Source: Paenibacillus phyllosphaerae (GTDB taxonomy: Bacteria; Bacillota; Bacilli; Paenibacillales; Paenibacillaceae). Taken from it: 64,000 nt of DNA. Within the stretch, counting starts at the first letter, position 1. Every line of letters begins with the position of its first letter. The stretch covers positions 617,380 through 681,379 of the forward strand of contig NZ_JACHXK010000002.1 of assembly GCF_014192105.1 (NCBI RefSeq), written 5' to 3'. Of the stretch, positions 18,164 through 27,047 are shown piece after piece. The notes beneath the pieces are model-generated. The model worked only from the letters and a program-made list of their open reading frames with translations, was not told the origin of the DNA and ran no database searches. Made by a program: the position numbers and the translations under genes.

Positions 18164-19485
18164 AGGTAAAACGATATATCGTTAACGCGCTGCCAGAAGC
18201 GCTTCCGATGATTCGCAGCGAATTAGGCATTGATGCGGTCATCCTCAATACAAAAGAAATTCGTACAGGCGGCTTCCTTGGGATGTTTGCCAAAAAGAAG
18301 CTCGAGGTCATTGCAGCGGTGGAGTCGGGAGCGGCAGCGCCTAAGCCTGCGCCGGCACCGCGACAACAGGCTGCTCCTCGGCCTGCTGCTCCGCCTGTAC
18401 AAGTTCCTCCTGCAGCGGCAGTTCCGCAGCAACAGGCAATCAGGAGAGAGGCGTATGGGGCGGCTACGGCCGTTCTATCGCCGCCTATGGACGACGATAC
18501 TCCACAGGCTGTTCCTTCACAGGGGGCAGCGGCCTACAACGCTTCTGCGCGAATGACACAAGCCAGCAATCTAGCGGCTATGCAAAACGAAAGCAACCGG
18601 AAAATGGCAGAAGCCGATTTGTTGGATGAAATTAGAGATATGAAGCAATGGATCATGAAGATGTCGAAGCAGCAGCAGCTCAGCCGGATGCCTGCAGCGA
18701 TTCAAGCGCTGCATGTTCGAATGATTGACCAAGAAGTCAATAACGAACTGATCGAGAAATTGATTACATCCATCCATGAGGCATTCGACGGCCAAGATAC
18801 GGAGAAACTTAGCCAAGAGGCAGTGTGGAAAGAGGCCAAGAAAATCATCTTCGAATGGATGAACGGCAAGCAAGCGGAAGGCATTAGCCCGCATACGCGC
18901 GTCGTGCATTTCGTCGGGCCGACCGGTGTAGGGAAGACTACCTCCATTGCCAAATTGGCGGCGGAGCAGACGCTCAAGGGCGGCCGCAAAGTTGGATTCA
19001 TTACATCGGATACTTATCGTATCGCCGCAGTCGACCAACTGCGCACATACGCGAATATTTTGAACGTTCCCCTCGAAGTGGTGTTCTCGCCGGCTGAGGT
19101 GTCGCGCGCGTTCAAACAGCTCGAGGATCGCGAACTTATTTTTATGGATACGGCCGGTCGCAACTTCCGCAATGAGCTGTACGTGTCGGAAGTGAACAGT
19201 CTGCTGCAGTCTAATGACCGTTCGGAGACTTACCTCGTGCTCAGTTTGACGAGCAAATTCAAGGACATGTCGATCGTCGCGGGGCATTTTGCAAAATATG
19301 GCATCGAGAAGGTGTTGTACACGAAGCAGGATGAAACTAGTGCATATGGCGCCATCTTGAATCTTGTCTTTCAATACGGACTTCGCCCGGCGTATATCGC
19401 ATATGGCCAGACCGTTCCCGATGATATCACCTCCTTCCGTACCGATGTTTACGTCGAGCAGTTATTGGGGGCGTACGAGCAATGA
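18160..19485 (+). CDS. flhF: Flagellar biosynthesis GTPase FlhF
   Basis: FlhF is an SRP-type GTPase that helps place the flagellar basal body. The protein (441 aa) starts MKVKRYIVNALPEALPMI, followed by a Pro/Ala/Gln-rich region (about residues 65-150). An N domain and the GTPase domain come next: P loop GPTGVGKTTSIAKLAAEQ (about residues 254-271), SDTYRIAAVDQLRTYA and FMDTAGR. The C-terminal TKQDE region replaces the TKxD guanine-specificity motif. It is overlapped with flhA and flhG by 4 bases each. FlhF and FlhG act as an antagonistic pair in the family. Confidence 0.96.
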   Translation: MKVKRYIVNALPEALPMIRSELGIDAVILNTKEIRTGGFLGMFAKKKLEVIAAVESGAAAPKPAPAPRQQAAPRPAAPPVQVPPAAAVPQQQAIRREAYGAATAVLSPPMDDDTPQAVPSQGAAAYNASARMTQASNLAAMQNESNRKMAEADLLDEIRDMKQWIMKMSKQQQLSRMPAAIQALHVRMIDQEVNNELIEKLITSIHEAFDGQDTEKLSQEAVWKEAKKIIFEWMNGKQAEGISPHTRVVHFVGPTGVGKTTSIAKLAAEQTLKGGRKVGFITSDTYRIAAVDQLRTYANILNVPLEVVFSPAEVSRAFKQLEDRELIFMDTAGRNFRNELYVSEVNSLLQSNDRSETYLVLSLTSKFKDMSIVAGHFAKYGIEKVLYTKQDETSAYGAILNLVFQYGLRPAYIAYGQTVPDDITSFRTDVYVEQLLGAYEQ

Positions 19486-20360
19486 ACGATCAAGCCGAAG
19501 CACTGCGCCACATGGTCAAGACCTATGAACAGCAGCAGGACGAGGACACGGCACGCAAGACGATAGTCGTCACGATCACAAGCGGAAAAGGCGGCGTAGG
19601 CAAATCCAACTTCAGTTTGAATTTTGCGCTGGCGCTGCAGCAATTAGGCAAGAAAGTGCTTGTGTTCGATGCGGATATCGGTATGGCGAACATCGATGTG
19701 CTGATGGGCATCACGGCTCCTTACAACCTGTACCACTTGTTGAAACAGGAAAAGACGATATGGGATATCGTGCAGGAAGGCCCGAGCGGCGTTCATTTTA
19801 TTGCCGGGGGATCGGGGTTCCAAGATTTGCTCGATCTGTCGGAAGAGCAGCTGAACTATTTCGAGGAGCAGATCGTTAAGCTGCACGGTGAATATGATTT
19901 CATCCTCTTCGACACCGGGGCTGGTCTTTCCAAGGAAACCGTCAAGTTCATCGTCGCTGCACAAGAAACGGTCGTGGTTACGACTCCTGAGCCTACCTCG
20001 ATAACGGATGCATATGCGCTGATCAAAATGGTAACCAGCATGGACCATCAGGTGAATTTCAAGCTGGTCGTCAACCGGGCGCAAGATCTGAAAGAGGGCA
20101 AGGCGACCGCCGACAAGATCGGCCTTGTCGCACAACGCTTCTTAGGGACGACCTTGCCGTTCCTCGGCATCGTCCAGGATGATCCGAACGTTGGCAAATC
20201 GGTCAAAAGGCAAGTTCCGTTTTCACTCGCTTATCCGAGTTCTGAGGCAACTCGTGACGTTATGGCAATCGCAAGACAGTTTTGCAATATGCCAAGCGAT
20301 CCTGCAGCAGGCGGCGGGGTCAAAGGATTTATACACAAGATGTTCAGACGATCCAAGTAA
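19482..20360 (+). CDS. flhG: Flagellum number regulator FlhG (MinD-like ATPase, YlxH)
   Basis: FlhG (292 aa) is a MinD/ParA-type ATPase that works with FlhF to set flagellar number and position. The deviant Walker A is SGKGGVGKSNFSLNFALAL. Further motifs are VLVFDADIGMANIDVLMG and FILFDTGAGLSKETVKF, the latter with the Gly-Ala-Gly variation common in FlhG. An N-terminal stretch (MNDQAEALRHMVKTYEQQQ) resembles the FlhF-activating helix containing DQA. It begins with ATGA overlapping flhF. Confidence 0.95.
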   Translation: MNDQAEALRHMVKTYEQQQDEDTARKTIVVTITSGKGGVGKSNFSLNFALALQQLGKKVLVFDADIGMANIDVLMGITAPYNLYHLLKQEKTIWDIVQEGPSGVHFIAGGSGFQDLLDLSEEQLNYFEEQIVKLHGEYDFILFDTGAGLSKETVKFIVAAQETVVVTTPEPTSITDAYALIKMVTSMDHQVNFKLVVNRAQDLKEGKATADKIGLVAQRFLGTTLPFLGIVQDDPNVGKSVKRQVPFSLAYPSSEATRDVMAIARQFCNMPSDPAAGGGVKGFIHKMFRRSK

Positions 20361-20383
20361 TCCTTTGAGGAGTGAAGCAGTAT

Positions 20384-22048
20384 ATGGCACTATATCGCGT
20401 TCTAGTCGTGGATGATTCCCCGTTCATGCGGAAAATCATCAGCGACATGATATCGGTGGATAAGCAGTTCGAGATCGTGGCCACCGCCTCCAATGGGCAA
20501 GAAGCATTCGATGCGACGGCGTTATTCAAGCCCGATGTCATAACGATGGATCTGGAGATGCCGCAAATGAATGGTCTGGAGGCACTGGTCCATATCATGA
20601 AGCGTTATCCAACGCCGACGATCATGATGTCCAGCACGAGCGACGACGGTACCCGCATGACGATCAAAGCGCTGCAGTTCGGGGCGATTGACTTTATCAG
20701 GAAGCCTGCAGGCCCTACATCGCCGGACATTCAGACGGTAGGAGAGCAGCTGCTCGAGAAGATGCACATCGCCGTGCTCTCCCGAAAGCAGCAAGCGGCG
20801 CAGTCAGAGACGGTGGATGAAGCGGGAACGGTGGAGCCTGACGCCGAGACGACGGAGGAGCTGAAGGAAACCAAACGCAAGCCGGTTGAGAAGATCGAAT
20901 TCATCGATGTTCCGATCGAGCCGCCGGTTGTACGCCAAGCTGCTCCAGAGCTCGAGCGGGAGGAGATCAAGCCAGAAGCTCAACCCGTCAAAGAGACGGT
21001 CGAGCCTTCATTAATCCAGGAAAAGGCAGAAGAACTGCCGTCTATGCGAGCAATTGCTCCCTCTATTCATGAGAAACCTTCCAAGTTAGAGGCCAAGACG
21101 CCCGAGTTGCCGAAGCGCCCGGACATGCAAAACAAACCGTTCGCTGTTCCGAAACTTGCTGACAGCAAACTTGCGGCCAAGCCGAAGCTGACAACGCCGG
21201 CACCGGAGGTCAAACCTCGCGTCGAAGCCAAAGTTGAGCCGAAAACCGAAGTGCCGAAGCCGAAGTTGGAGCCGAAAGCCAAACTGGAGACGAAGCCGGA
21301 TTTGCAGCCTAAGCTTGATACGAAACCCAAGCTTGAACCGAAACCGAGAGCGGACATCAAGCCGGAAGTCAAACAACCGACGTCAGTTCCAGCAAGACCT
21401 GCACCAATGCCTGCGGATCTGTTCGACGAGCCGGTTGCTCCACGACTCAAGAAGTCGGCTAAGTCTTCATCGTTCCGGCATTTGGTTGCGATTGGCACCT
21501 CGACAGGAGGACCGCGAGCGCTGCATGAAGTGATCACGGCCCTTCCGGAGAATTTGCCTGCGCCTGTACTTGTCGTGCAGCATATGCCGCCCAAATTCAC
21601 ACATTCGCTTGCACAGCGACTCGATTCGTTCAGCGGGTTGCAAGTGACCGAAGCAACGCAAGGGGAGCGGGTTTATGCCGGCGTCGTGTATATCGCGCCA
21701 GGCGGCTCCCATATGGAACTTGCCAAGGATAGCCAAGGCTATTATATCCGGCTTAACGAGCAGCCGCCTCGAGGCGGACACCGTCCTTCGGTAGACGTCA
21801 TGTTCGAATCTTGCATGCCGTTCACCGAACTCACGCGCCACTCCGTAATTATGACGGGGATGGGCAGCGATGGAGCCAAGGGAATGAAGGCACTGATGGA
21901 AAGCGGCGGCAAGACGGCAATCGCCGAAGCGGAGGAAACTTGCGTCGTGTATGGCATGCCGCGATCGGCCGTTGAACTGGGCGCTGCGAAGACGGTTGTA
22001 CCGCTAGGTAGAATTGCCAGTGCAATCGTAGAGGCAGTCATGAAATAA
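20384..22048 (+). CDS. cheB: Chemotaxis methylesterase/glutamine deamidase CheB with very long linker
   Basis: CheB removes methyl groups from chemoreceptors and is activated by phosphorylation. From the ATG at 20384 (GAGGAG at 20366-20371) it is 554 aa. The receiver domain (residues 1 to about 125) has D10, D11 and phosphoacceptor D56. The methylesterase domain (about 363-550) has the catalytic Ser in AIGTSTGGPRALHEV, the His in VVQHMPPKFT and the Asp in GMGSDGAKGM. Between them is a Pro/Lys/Glu-rich linker of roughly 230 residues with many PKLEPK-like repeats. Most CheB proteins are about 350 aa. All catalytic residues are intact, so function is expected to be retained. Confidence 0.95.
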   Translation: MALYRVLVVDDSPFMRKIISDMISVDKQFEIVATASNGQEAFDATALFKPDVITMDLEMPQMNGLEALVHIMKRYPTPTIMMSSTSDDGTRMTIKALQFGAIDFIRKPAGPTSPDIQTVGEQLLEKMHIAVLSRKQQAAQSETVDEAGTVEPDAETTEELKETKRKPVEKIEFIDVPIEPPVVRQAAPELEREEIKPEAQPVKETVEPSLIQEKAEELPSMRAIAPSIHEKPSKLEAKTPELPKRPDMQNKPFAVPKLADSKLAAKPKLTTPAPEVKPRVEAKVEPKTEVPKPKLEPKAKLETKPDLQPKLDTKPKLEPKPRADIKPEVKQPTSVPARPAPMPADLFDEPVAPRLKKSAKSSSFRHLVAIGTSTGGPRALHEVITALPENLPAPVLVVQHMPPKFTHSLAQRLDSFSGLQVTEATQGERVYAGVVYIAPGGSHMELAKDSQGYYIRLNEQPPRGGHRPSVDVMFESCMPFTELTRHSVIMTGMGSDGAKGMKALMESGGKTAIAEAEETCVVYGMPRSAVELGAAKTVVPLGRIASAIVEAVMK

Positions 22049-22094
22049 TGGCGTTAGACAAGCGCGATGAACACTTAACAGGAGGTGCTACACA

Positions 22095-24197
22095 ATGGAT
22101 ATGAACGCATACTTATCGATGTTTATTGATGAGTCCAACGATCATTTGCAGGCGCTCAACGAGAATTTGCTGCGTCTGGAAAGCGATCCGGAGGATGTCA
22201 GTATTGTTCAGATTATTTTCCGCTCCGCTCATACCCTGAAGGGGATGTCGGCAACGATGGGGTTTGAAGACCTCGCCGCTCTCACGCACGAGATGGAGAA
22301 CGTCCTTGACTTGGTGCGCAACAACAAGCTGAAGATGGACAGCTTTATTTTTGACACGCTGTTCAAAAGCTTGGATGCACTCGAGAACATGGTGCAGGAT
22401 GTAATCGCAGGGGGCAGTGGCAAGGCGGATGTGACGCATATCGTCACGGCATTGAAATCCATTGTTTCCGGCGACTACAAGAATCAAGCCTCCGCACCGG
22501 TTGCTGCGGCTGCGGCAGTTGAAGTTTCCGGAGAAACGCCGCAAGTTTCGGACGCGGCGAGCGAAGCTGCTTCGCTTCTTGACGAATTCCAGACTTCGGT
22601 TCTTATGCAATCAATGGACTCAGGGCTTTCCGTCTACCATGTCGTTGTTCACGTCAGCGAAGGCTGTATTTTGAAAGCGGCTCGCGCCTACATGGTCTTC
22701 GACTTCCTGGAGCGTACAGGCGAGATTGTGAAATCTCATCCAAGCGTACAGGACATTGAGCAAGAGAAGTTCGATCGTTCCTTCACCGTGTTCATGATTT
22801 CCTCGGCTTCTGCAGAGGACATTCATAAAGGCATTGTATCCGTATCGGAAATCGAAAGTGCGGACGTTACCCAGATGGACCGCGAAACGCTGGCGCAGCT
22901 TGGTCGTCGCGCCGAGCAGGCTGCCGAGCAGCCCGCAGCGCCTCCTGCTGCCGCTGCTGTGGTTAATGCGGCTCCAGTGGCCGCCGTACCGGCCAAACAG
23001 GAACCGGCCAAAGAAGAAAAGGCGCGTCCGGCTTCTAACGGCCCGGTAGCACGGACGATTCGCGTTGATATCGAACGTCTTGACGCACTTATGAATTTGT
23101 TCAGCGAGTTGCTTATCGACCGTGTTCGTCTGGAACAGCTGGCAACCGAGATTCGCAGAAGCGACTTGACCGAGACTGTCGAGCACATGGCTCGCGTTAG
23201 CGGCGATCTCCAGAACATCGTTTTGAAGCTGCGGATGGTACCTGTCGAATCCGTCTTTAACCGTTTCCCGCGCATGGTGCGCGATATTGCCAAGTCGCTC
23301 GACAAAAAGATCGATCTGGTCATCACAGGTGCGGAGACCGAGTTGGACCGCACGGTCATCGACGAAATCGGCGATCCGCTCGTCCACTTGCTTCGTAACT
23401 CCTGCGACCATGGCATCGAATCGATTGCAGCCCGCGTAGCAGCCGGCAAGCCTGAGCAGGGTACCGTACATCTGCGCGCTTTCCATAGCGGCAACAACGT
23501 CTTCATTGAGATTGAAGACGATGGCAACGGTATTAACCGCGAGAAGGTTAAACAAATTGCGATCAAGAACGGCGTCGTTACGCCGGAGGAAGCGAAGCGT
23601 CTAACGGACAACGAGATTAACATGCTCATCTTCGCTCCAGGTTTTAGTACGGCTGACAAGATCTCAGATCTGTCTGGTCGCGGTGTCGGACTAGATGTCG
23701 TAAAATCCAAGATCGCCTCGCTTGGCGGTCATGTGAGCGTAACGTCGCAAGAGGGGAAAGGCTCCATTTTCTCCATTCAATTGCCGCTTACGCTGTCCAT
23801 CATTTCTGCTATGCTTATCAAGCTTGGTACGGAGAAATATGCGATTCCGCTGTCCTCGATCGTCGAGACCGGCATTATCCGCAAGGAACAAATCCGCTCC
23901 GTGCACAAATCGTTCATGATGGAGTTCCGCGGTTCCGTTATCCCGGTTCTGTCCCTTAGCAAGGTGCTCGATTGCCCTTCGTTCAGCGAAGCGGGCGAGG
24001 CTGAGACCGAGATCGTCGTCATTCGCAAAGGCGAGAAGCTGGGTGCCATTCTGGTCGATGAATTCATTGGGCAAAGCGATATTGTCTTGAAGTCCCTTGG
24101 CAATTACTTAACGAATATTGATGCGATCTCCGGAGCGACGATTCTCGGTGATGGCCAAGTCGCGCTGATTATCGATCCGAACGCGCTTATTAAATAA
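22095..24197 (+). CDS. cheA: Chemotaxis histidine kinase CheA
   Basis: CheA (700 aa) phosphorylates CheY and CheB in response to receptor state. The P1 domain carries His46 in FRSAHTLKGMSATMGFEDLA. A P2 region (about 165-265) and an Ala/Pro linker follow. The P3 dimerisation domain and P4 kinase domain show the N box LLRNSCDHGIES, G1 EDDGNGIN and G2 GRGVGLDVVKSK. P5 is a CheW-like domain at the C terminus. An AGGAGGTGC precedes the ATG. Domain order and length are standard. Confidence 0.98.
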   Translation: MDMNAYLSMFIDESNDHLQALNENLLRLESDPEDVSIVQIIFRSAHTLKGMSATMGFEDLAALTHEMENVLDLVRNNKLKMDSFIFDTLFKSLDALENMVQDVIAGGSGKADVTHIVTALKSIVSGDYKNQASAPVAAAAAVEVSGETPQVSDAASEAASLLDEFQTSVLMQSMDSGLSVYHVVVHVSEGCILKAARAYMVFDFLERTGEIVKSHPSVQDIEQEKFDRSFTVFMISSASAEDIHKGIVSVSEIESADVTQMDRETLAQLGRRAEQAAEQPAAPPAAAAVVNAAPVAAVPAKQEPAKEEKARPASNGPVARTIRVDIERLDALMNLFSELLIDRVRLEQLATEIRRSDLTETVEHMARVSGDLQNIVLKLRMVPVESVFNRFPRMVRDIAKSLDKKIDLVITGAETELDRTVIDEIGDPLVHLLRNSCDHGIESIAARVAAGKPEQGTVHLRAFHSGNNVFIEIEDDGNGINREKVKQIAIKNGVVTPEEAKRLTDNEINMLIFAPGFSTADKISDLSGRGVGLDVVKSKIASLGGHVSVTSQEGKGSIFSIQLPLTLSIISAMLIKLGTEKYAIPLSSIVETGIIRKEQIRSVHKSFMMEFRGSVIPVLSLSKVLDCPSFSEAGEAETEIVVIRKGEKLGAILVDEFIGQSDIVLKSLGNYLTNIDAISGATILGDGQVALIIDPNALIK

Positions 24198-24210
24198 GGA
24201 GGGATTACGT

Positions 24211-24672
24211 ATGGGCGAAGAATTGAAAGTAATCGTATTTGGTCTTGGTGAGGAAGAGTACGGAATCGAAGTGGACAAAGTGAGAACGATCGAGCGCATG
24301 CTGCCGATCACGCGCGTTCCGAAAGTTCCTTCTTTCATTAAAGGGGTAATAAACCTACGTGGCGTCGTTCTTCCGGTCATCGATCTTCGCGGCCGTTTCG
24401 GGTTGGAGGAATCGGTATCGACAGAGAACTCCCGGATTATCATCGTCGCGGTAGGCGATGTGGAAATCGGCTTTATCGTTGACAGCGCGAACGATGTTAT
24501 CGATATCGACAGCGACAATATCGAGACGCCACCGGAAATCGTCGGCGGTATCCGTGCCAAATACTTGCGCGGCGTAGCGAAAATTGGCGAGAACCGTTTG
24601 CTCATTATGCTCAATCTGGCAGAAGTCCTGAAACAAAAGGAAATCGATCAGATATTGGAAATTGAGGGGTAA
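24211..24672 (+). CDS. cheW: Chemotaxis coupling protein CheW
   Basis: CheW (153 aa) bridges chemoreceptors and CheA. The sequence shows the usual beta-barrel signatures: VIVFGLGEEEYGIEVDKVRT, PITRVPKVPSFIKGVINLRG and VVLPVIDLRGRF, then FIVDSANDVIDID. It follows a TAAGGAGGG at the end of cheA, and its stop overlaps the cheC start as TAATG. Length is standard. Confidence 0.97.
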   Translation: MGEELKVIVFGLGEEEYGIEVDKVRTIERMLPITRVPKVPSFIKGVINLRGVVLPVIDLRGRFGLEESVSTENSRIIIVAVGDVEIGFIVDSANDVIDIDSDNIETPPEIVGGIRAKYLRGVAKIGENRLLIMLNLAEVLKQKEIDQILEIEG

Positions 24673-25301
24673 TGCGAGTGACTAACCCGCTATCTAATCT
24701 AGAAGGATTCAAACTCGACGTCTTGAAAGAAGTCGGAAATATCGGAGCTGGCCATGCAGCTACAGCTTTGTCACTCTTGTTGGACAAGCCGGTAGACATG
24801 AATGTGCCGACGGTAAGCCTGATTCCGTTCGAACAGGTTGCCGACAAGGTTGGCGGTCCTGAAGAGGTCGTCATCGCCGTCTTCTTAAGAGTCGAGGGCG
24901 AAGCGCCTGGCAATATGTTTTTCTTGATCCGTGAGGACTCTGCGCGTAAGATGCTTAAGAACCTGCTTTCATTGGAGCATCGTGAGGATTTCGGCTATAC
25001 CGAAATGGAATTTTCGGCGCTGTCCGAGATCGGCAATATACTGGCTGGTTCCTATTTATCATCATTAGCTGATTTCACCCAGTTGCCGATGTCGCCGACG
25101 GTACCATCGATTGCCGTAGACATGGCTGGGGCCATTCTTAGTTACGGACTAATGCAATACGGTGAGATGGGCGATTCCGCATTGCTGATTGACACCAAAT
25201 TTTTAGAGGATCATGAATCGCTGGAGGGCTTCTTCTTCCTGATCCCGGATCCGGAATCATTCGATAAAATATTCAGCGCCCTGGGAGTGCCGACCGAATG
25301 A
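24672..25301 (+). CDS. cheC: CheY-P phosphatase CheC
   Basis: CheC (209 aa) dephosphorylates CheY-P and binds CheD in the B. subtilis-type adaptation system. Two phosphatase repeats are visible: LDVLKEVGNIGAGHAATALS and FSALSEIGNILAGSYLSSLA, each with the conserved E and N. The ATG at 24672 overlaps the cheW stop. A GTG at 24678 is an alternative start. The C-terminal region has FFFLIPDPESFDKI. It overlaps cheD by 4 bases. Confidence 0.96.
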   Translation: MRVTNPLSNLEGFKLDVLKEVGNIGAGHAATALSLLLDKPVDMNVPTVSLIPFEQVADKVGGPEEVVIAVFLRVEGEAPGNMFFLIREDSARKMLKNLLSLEHREDFGYTEMEFSALSEIGNILAGSYLSSLADFTQLPMSPTVPSIAVDMAGAILSYGLMQYGEMGDSALLIDTKFLEDHESLEGFFFLIPDPESFDKIFSALGVPTE

Positions 25302-25792
25302 ATCAAGACAACGTGGTGAAAGTAGGCATGGCTGATTTAAACATTGCGCTGGGCGGACATTCACTGAAGACAACTGGGCTCGGATCCTGTGTCGGACTGA
25401 CTCTCTTCGACGAGAAGAGCAAAGTCGCCGGCATGGCGCATGTAATGCTGCCATCCTCTGACATCGCCAGGGAATCTTCTATTAATATTGCAAAATACGC
25501 AGATACGGCAATACCGGAATTGATTGAGCGAATGAAACAGGCCGGAGCGAATACCGGTCGTCTGTTGGCCAAAATGGCTGGCGGCGCCCAGATGTTTGCC
25601 TTCTCCTCGCAAAGCGACACGATGAGGATCGGTCCGCGAAACGTGGAATCATGCAAGGCGGTATTGTCACAACTTAAGATACCGATCTTAGCGGAAGATA
25701 CGGGCGGCAATTACGGCCGCACGATCGAGTTTAACAGCGCTACAGGAATTCTTGTCATTCGCAGCGTTCAGTTCGGGGCAAAGGAGATTTAA
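25298..25792 (+). CDS. cheD: Chemoreceptor glutamine deamidase CheD
   Basis: CheD (164 aa) deamidates receptor glutamines and is regulated by CheC. The catalytic Cys is in LGSCVGLTLFDEKSKVAGMA, with the paired His in AHVMLPSS. Later segments include AKMAGGAQMF and VESCKAVLSQLKIPILAEDT, then GGNYGRTI. Length is standard. It starts with ATGA overlapping cheC, the usual coupled arrangement. Confidence 0.96.
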   Translation: MNQDNVVKVGMADLNIALGGHSLKTTGLGSCVGLTLFDEKSKVAGMAHVMLPSSDIARESSINIAKYADTAIPELIERMKQAGANTGRLLAKMAGGAQMFAFSSQSDTMRIGPRNVESCKAVLSQLKIPILAEDTGGNYGRTIEFNSATGILVIRSVQFGAKEI

Positions 25793-25795
25793 TAC

Positions 25796-26236
25796 ATGAT
25801 TGGCTCATGGCGCTGGAATGCCGTGCTCGGATCGATCGGCGGTTTTCTAACGATGTTTGCTTCGCTTGGCAGCAATGGTCTGGCAATTTCAGCGATCCGG
25901 TTCCTGTACGCCTTTATTGCATTTTTTATCATTGCGTATGTGTTCCGTGCGGTTATCGCTGCGATATTGCGTCCTCCTGCTGCTCCAGACGGGCAGTCAC
26001 TGACCGGTGATCAAGATGAGGAGAGCAAAGGCCGCCGTGTTGATTATTCAACGCCTGACGAGAGCGACGAGCTTTCGGACATGTTAAAGCAGCAGTTGGA
26101 TGGAAAGCCGCCTGTGAATCAGACGACCGAGCAGCAACCCCAATTCAAACCGTTACAGCCGGAAAAATTGGTATCGACGCAAAACAGAGACCCTGAAGAA
26201 ATCGCCAAAGCTATACGTCACCTGACAGGAGAGTGA
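25796..26236 (+). CDS. Small membrane protein of unknown function between cheD and sigD
   Basis: I do not recognise a characterised family. The 146 aa protein starts at ATG 25796 with AAAGGAG upstream and lies 3 bases after cheD. It has two hydrophobic segments close to the N terminus (about residues 8-25 and 35-55, VLGSIGGFLTMFASLG and LYAFIAFFIIAYVFRAVIAA). The rest is a polar, Gln/Glu/Pro-rich cytoplasmic-type tail. A short C-terminal segment, NRDPEEIAKAIRHLTGE, looks helical and could be a binding peptide. Position between cheD and sigD suggests a motility-related role, but nothing in the sequence fixes a function. Confidence 0.85.
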   Translation: MIGSWRWNAVLGSIGGFLTMFASLGSNGLAISAIRFLYAFIAFFIIAYVFRAVIAAILRPPAAPDGQSLTGDQDEESKGRRVDYSTPDESDELSDMLKQQLDGKPPVNQTTEQQPQFKPLQPEKLVSTQNRDPEEIAKAIRHLTGE

Positions 26237-26240
26237 GACG

Positions 26241-27026
26241 ATGATTGAGCCGAAGACGCCTCATCTGTCCAATATCGAAACTTGGCAGAAATGGAAAGAA
26301 GACGGGGACATAGATGCGAAGAAGCGGCTGATCGAGGATTACTTATCTCTGGTTGATTATGTAACCAACCGGATGGCAATAGGCTTGCCGAAGAACGTCT
26401 CCAAGGACGATTTGGCCAGCAATGGTGTAATGGGGCTTATTGATGCCATCGAGAAGTTCGATTACCGTCGCGGCTTACAGTTCGAAACCTATGCTTCCTG
26501 GCGTATACGCGGTGCTATAATCGACGGGCTTCGCCAAGGCGACTGGGTGCCAAGATCCGTTCGCGAGAAGGCCAAGAAGATCGAAGATGCCTATCAGAAA
26601 TTGGAACAGACCTACCTGCGTACGGTGTCAGACTCGGAGATCAGCCATTATTTGAATGTCAGCGAAAAAGATTTCCAGAACATGCTGCAGGAAATCGCCG
26701 TAACAACGATTTGCTCATTGGAAGACCCAATCCGCGAAGAGGAGTCTGAGACCCGATTGTCCTTACTCGTTGATGAAAAGGCGAAGAATCCAGAGCATAA
26801 AGTTCACGAATTTTACCTCAAAGAGTCATTGGTGCGAGGCATCGAGAAGTTGACGGAGAAAGAACGCACGGTCGTGTCCTTGTTCTACTACGAAGAACTT
26901 TCATTGAGCGAGATCGCAGAGGTGATGTCGCTGTCGCCATCACGTATCTCGCAGCTGCACTCCAAGGCCATATTGCGCTTGCGCGGTGCGCTGGACAAGC
27001 AAAAAGAACAGCTGATGCAACATTAA
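26241..27026 (+). CDS. sigD: Flagellar RNA polymerase sigma factor SigD (FliA/WhiG family)
   Basis: SigD (261 aa) directs transcription of late flagellar, chemotaxis and autolysin genes in Bacillales. Region 2 is seen as DLASNGVMGLIDAIEKFDYR, then GLQFETYASWRIRGAIIDGL and QGDWVPRSVREKAKKIE. Region 4 is VSLFYYEELSLSEIAEVMSL, then SPSRISQLHSKAILRLR. Length is near the B. subtilis protein (254 aa). It sits close to the end of the fla/che operon, where in B. subtilis distance from the promoter limits its expression. Confidence 0.97.
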   Translation: MIEPKTPHLSNIETWQKWKEDGDIDAKKRLIEDYLSLVDYVTNRMAIGLPKNVSKDDLASNGVMGLIDAIEKFDYRRGLQFETYASWRIRGAIIDGLRQGDWVPRSVREKAKKIEDAYQKLEQTYLRTVSDSEISHYLNVSEKDFQNMLQEIAVTTICSLEDPIREEESETRLSLLVDEKAKNPEHKVHEFYLKESLVRGIEKLTEKERTVVSLFYYEELSLSEIAEVMSLSPSRISQLHSKAILRLRGALDKQKEQLMQH

Positions 27027-27047
27027 GATAAAAGGGGGAGTTTAAGC

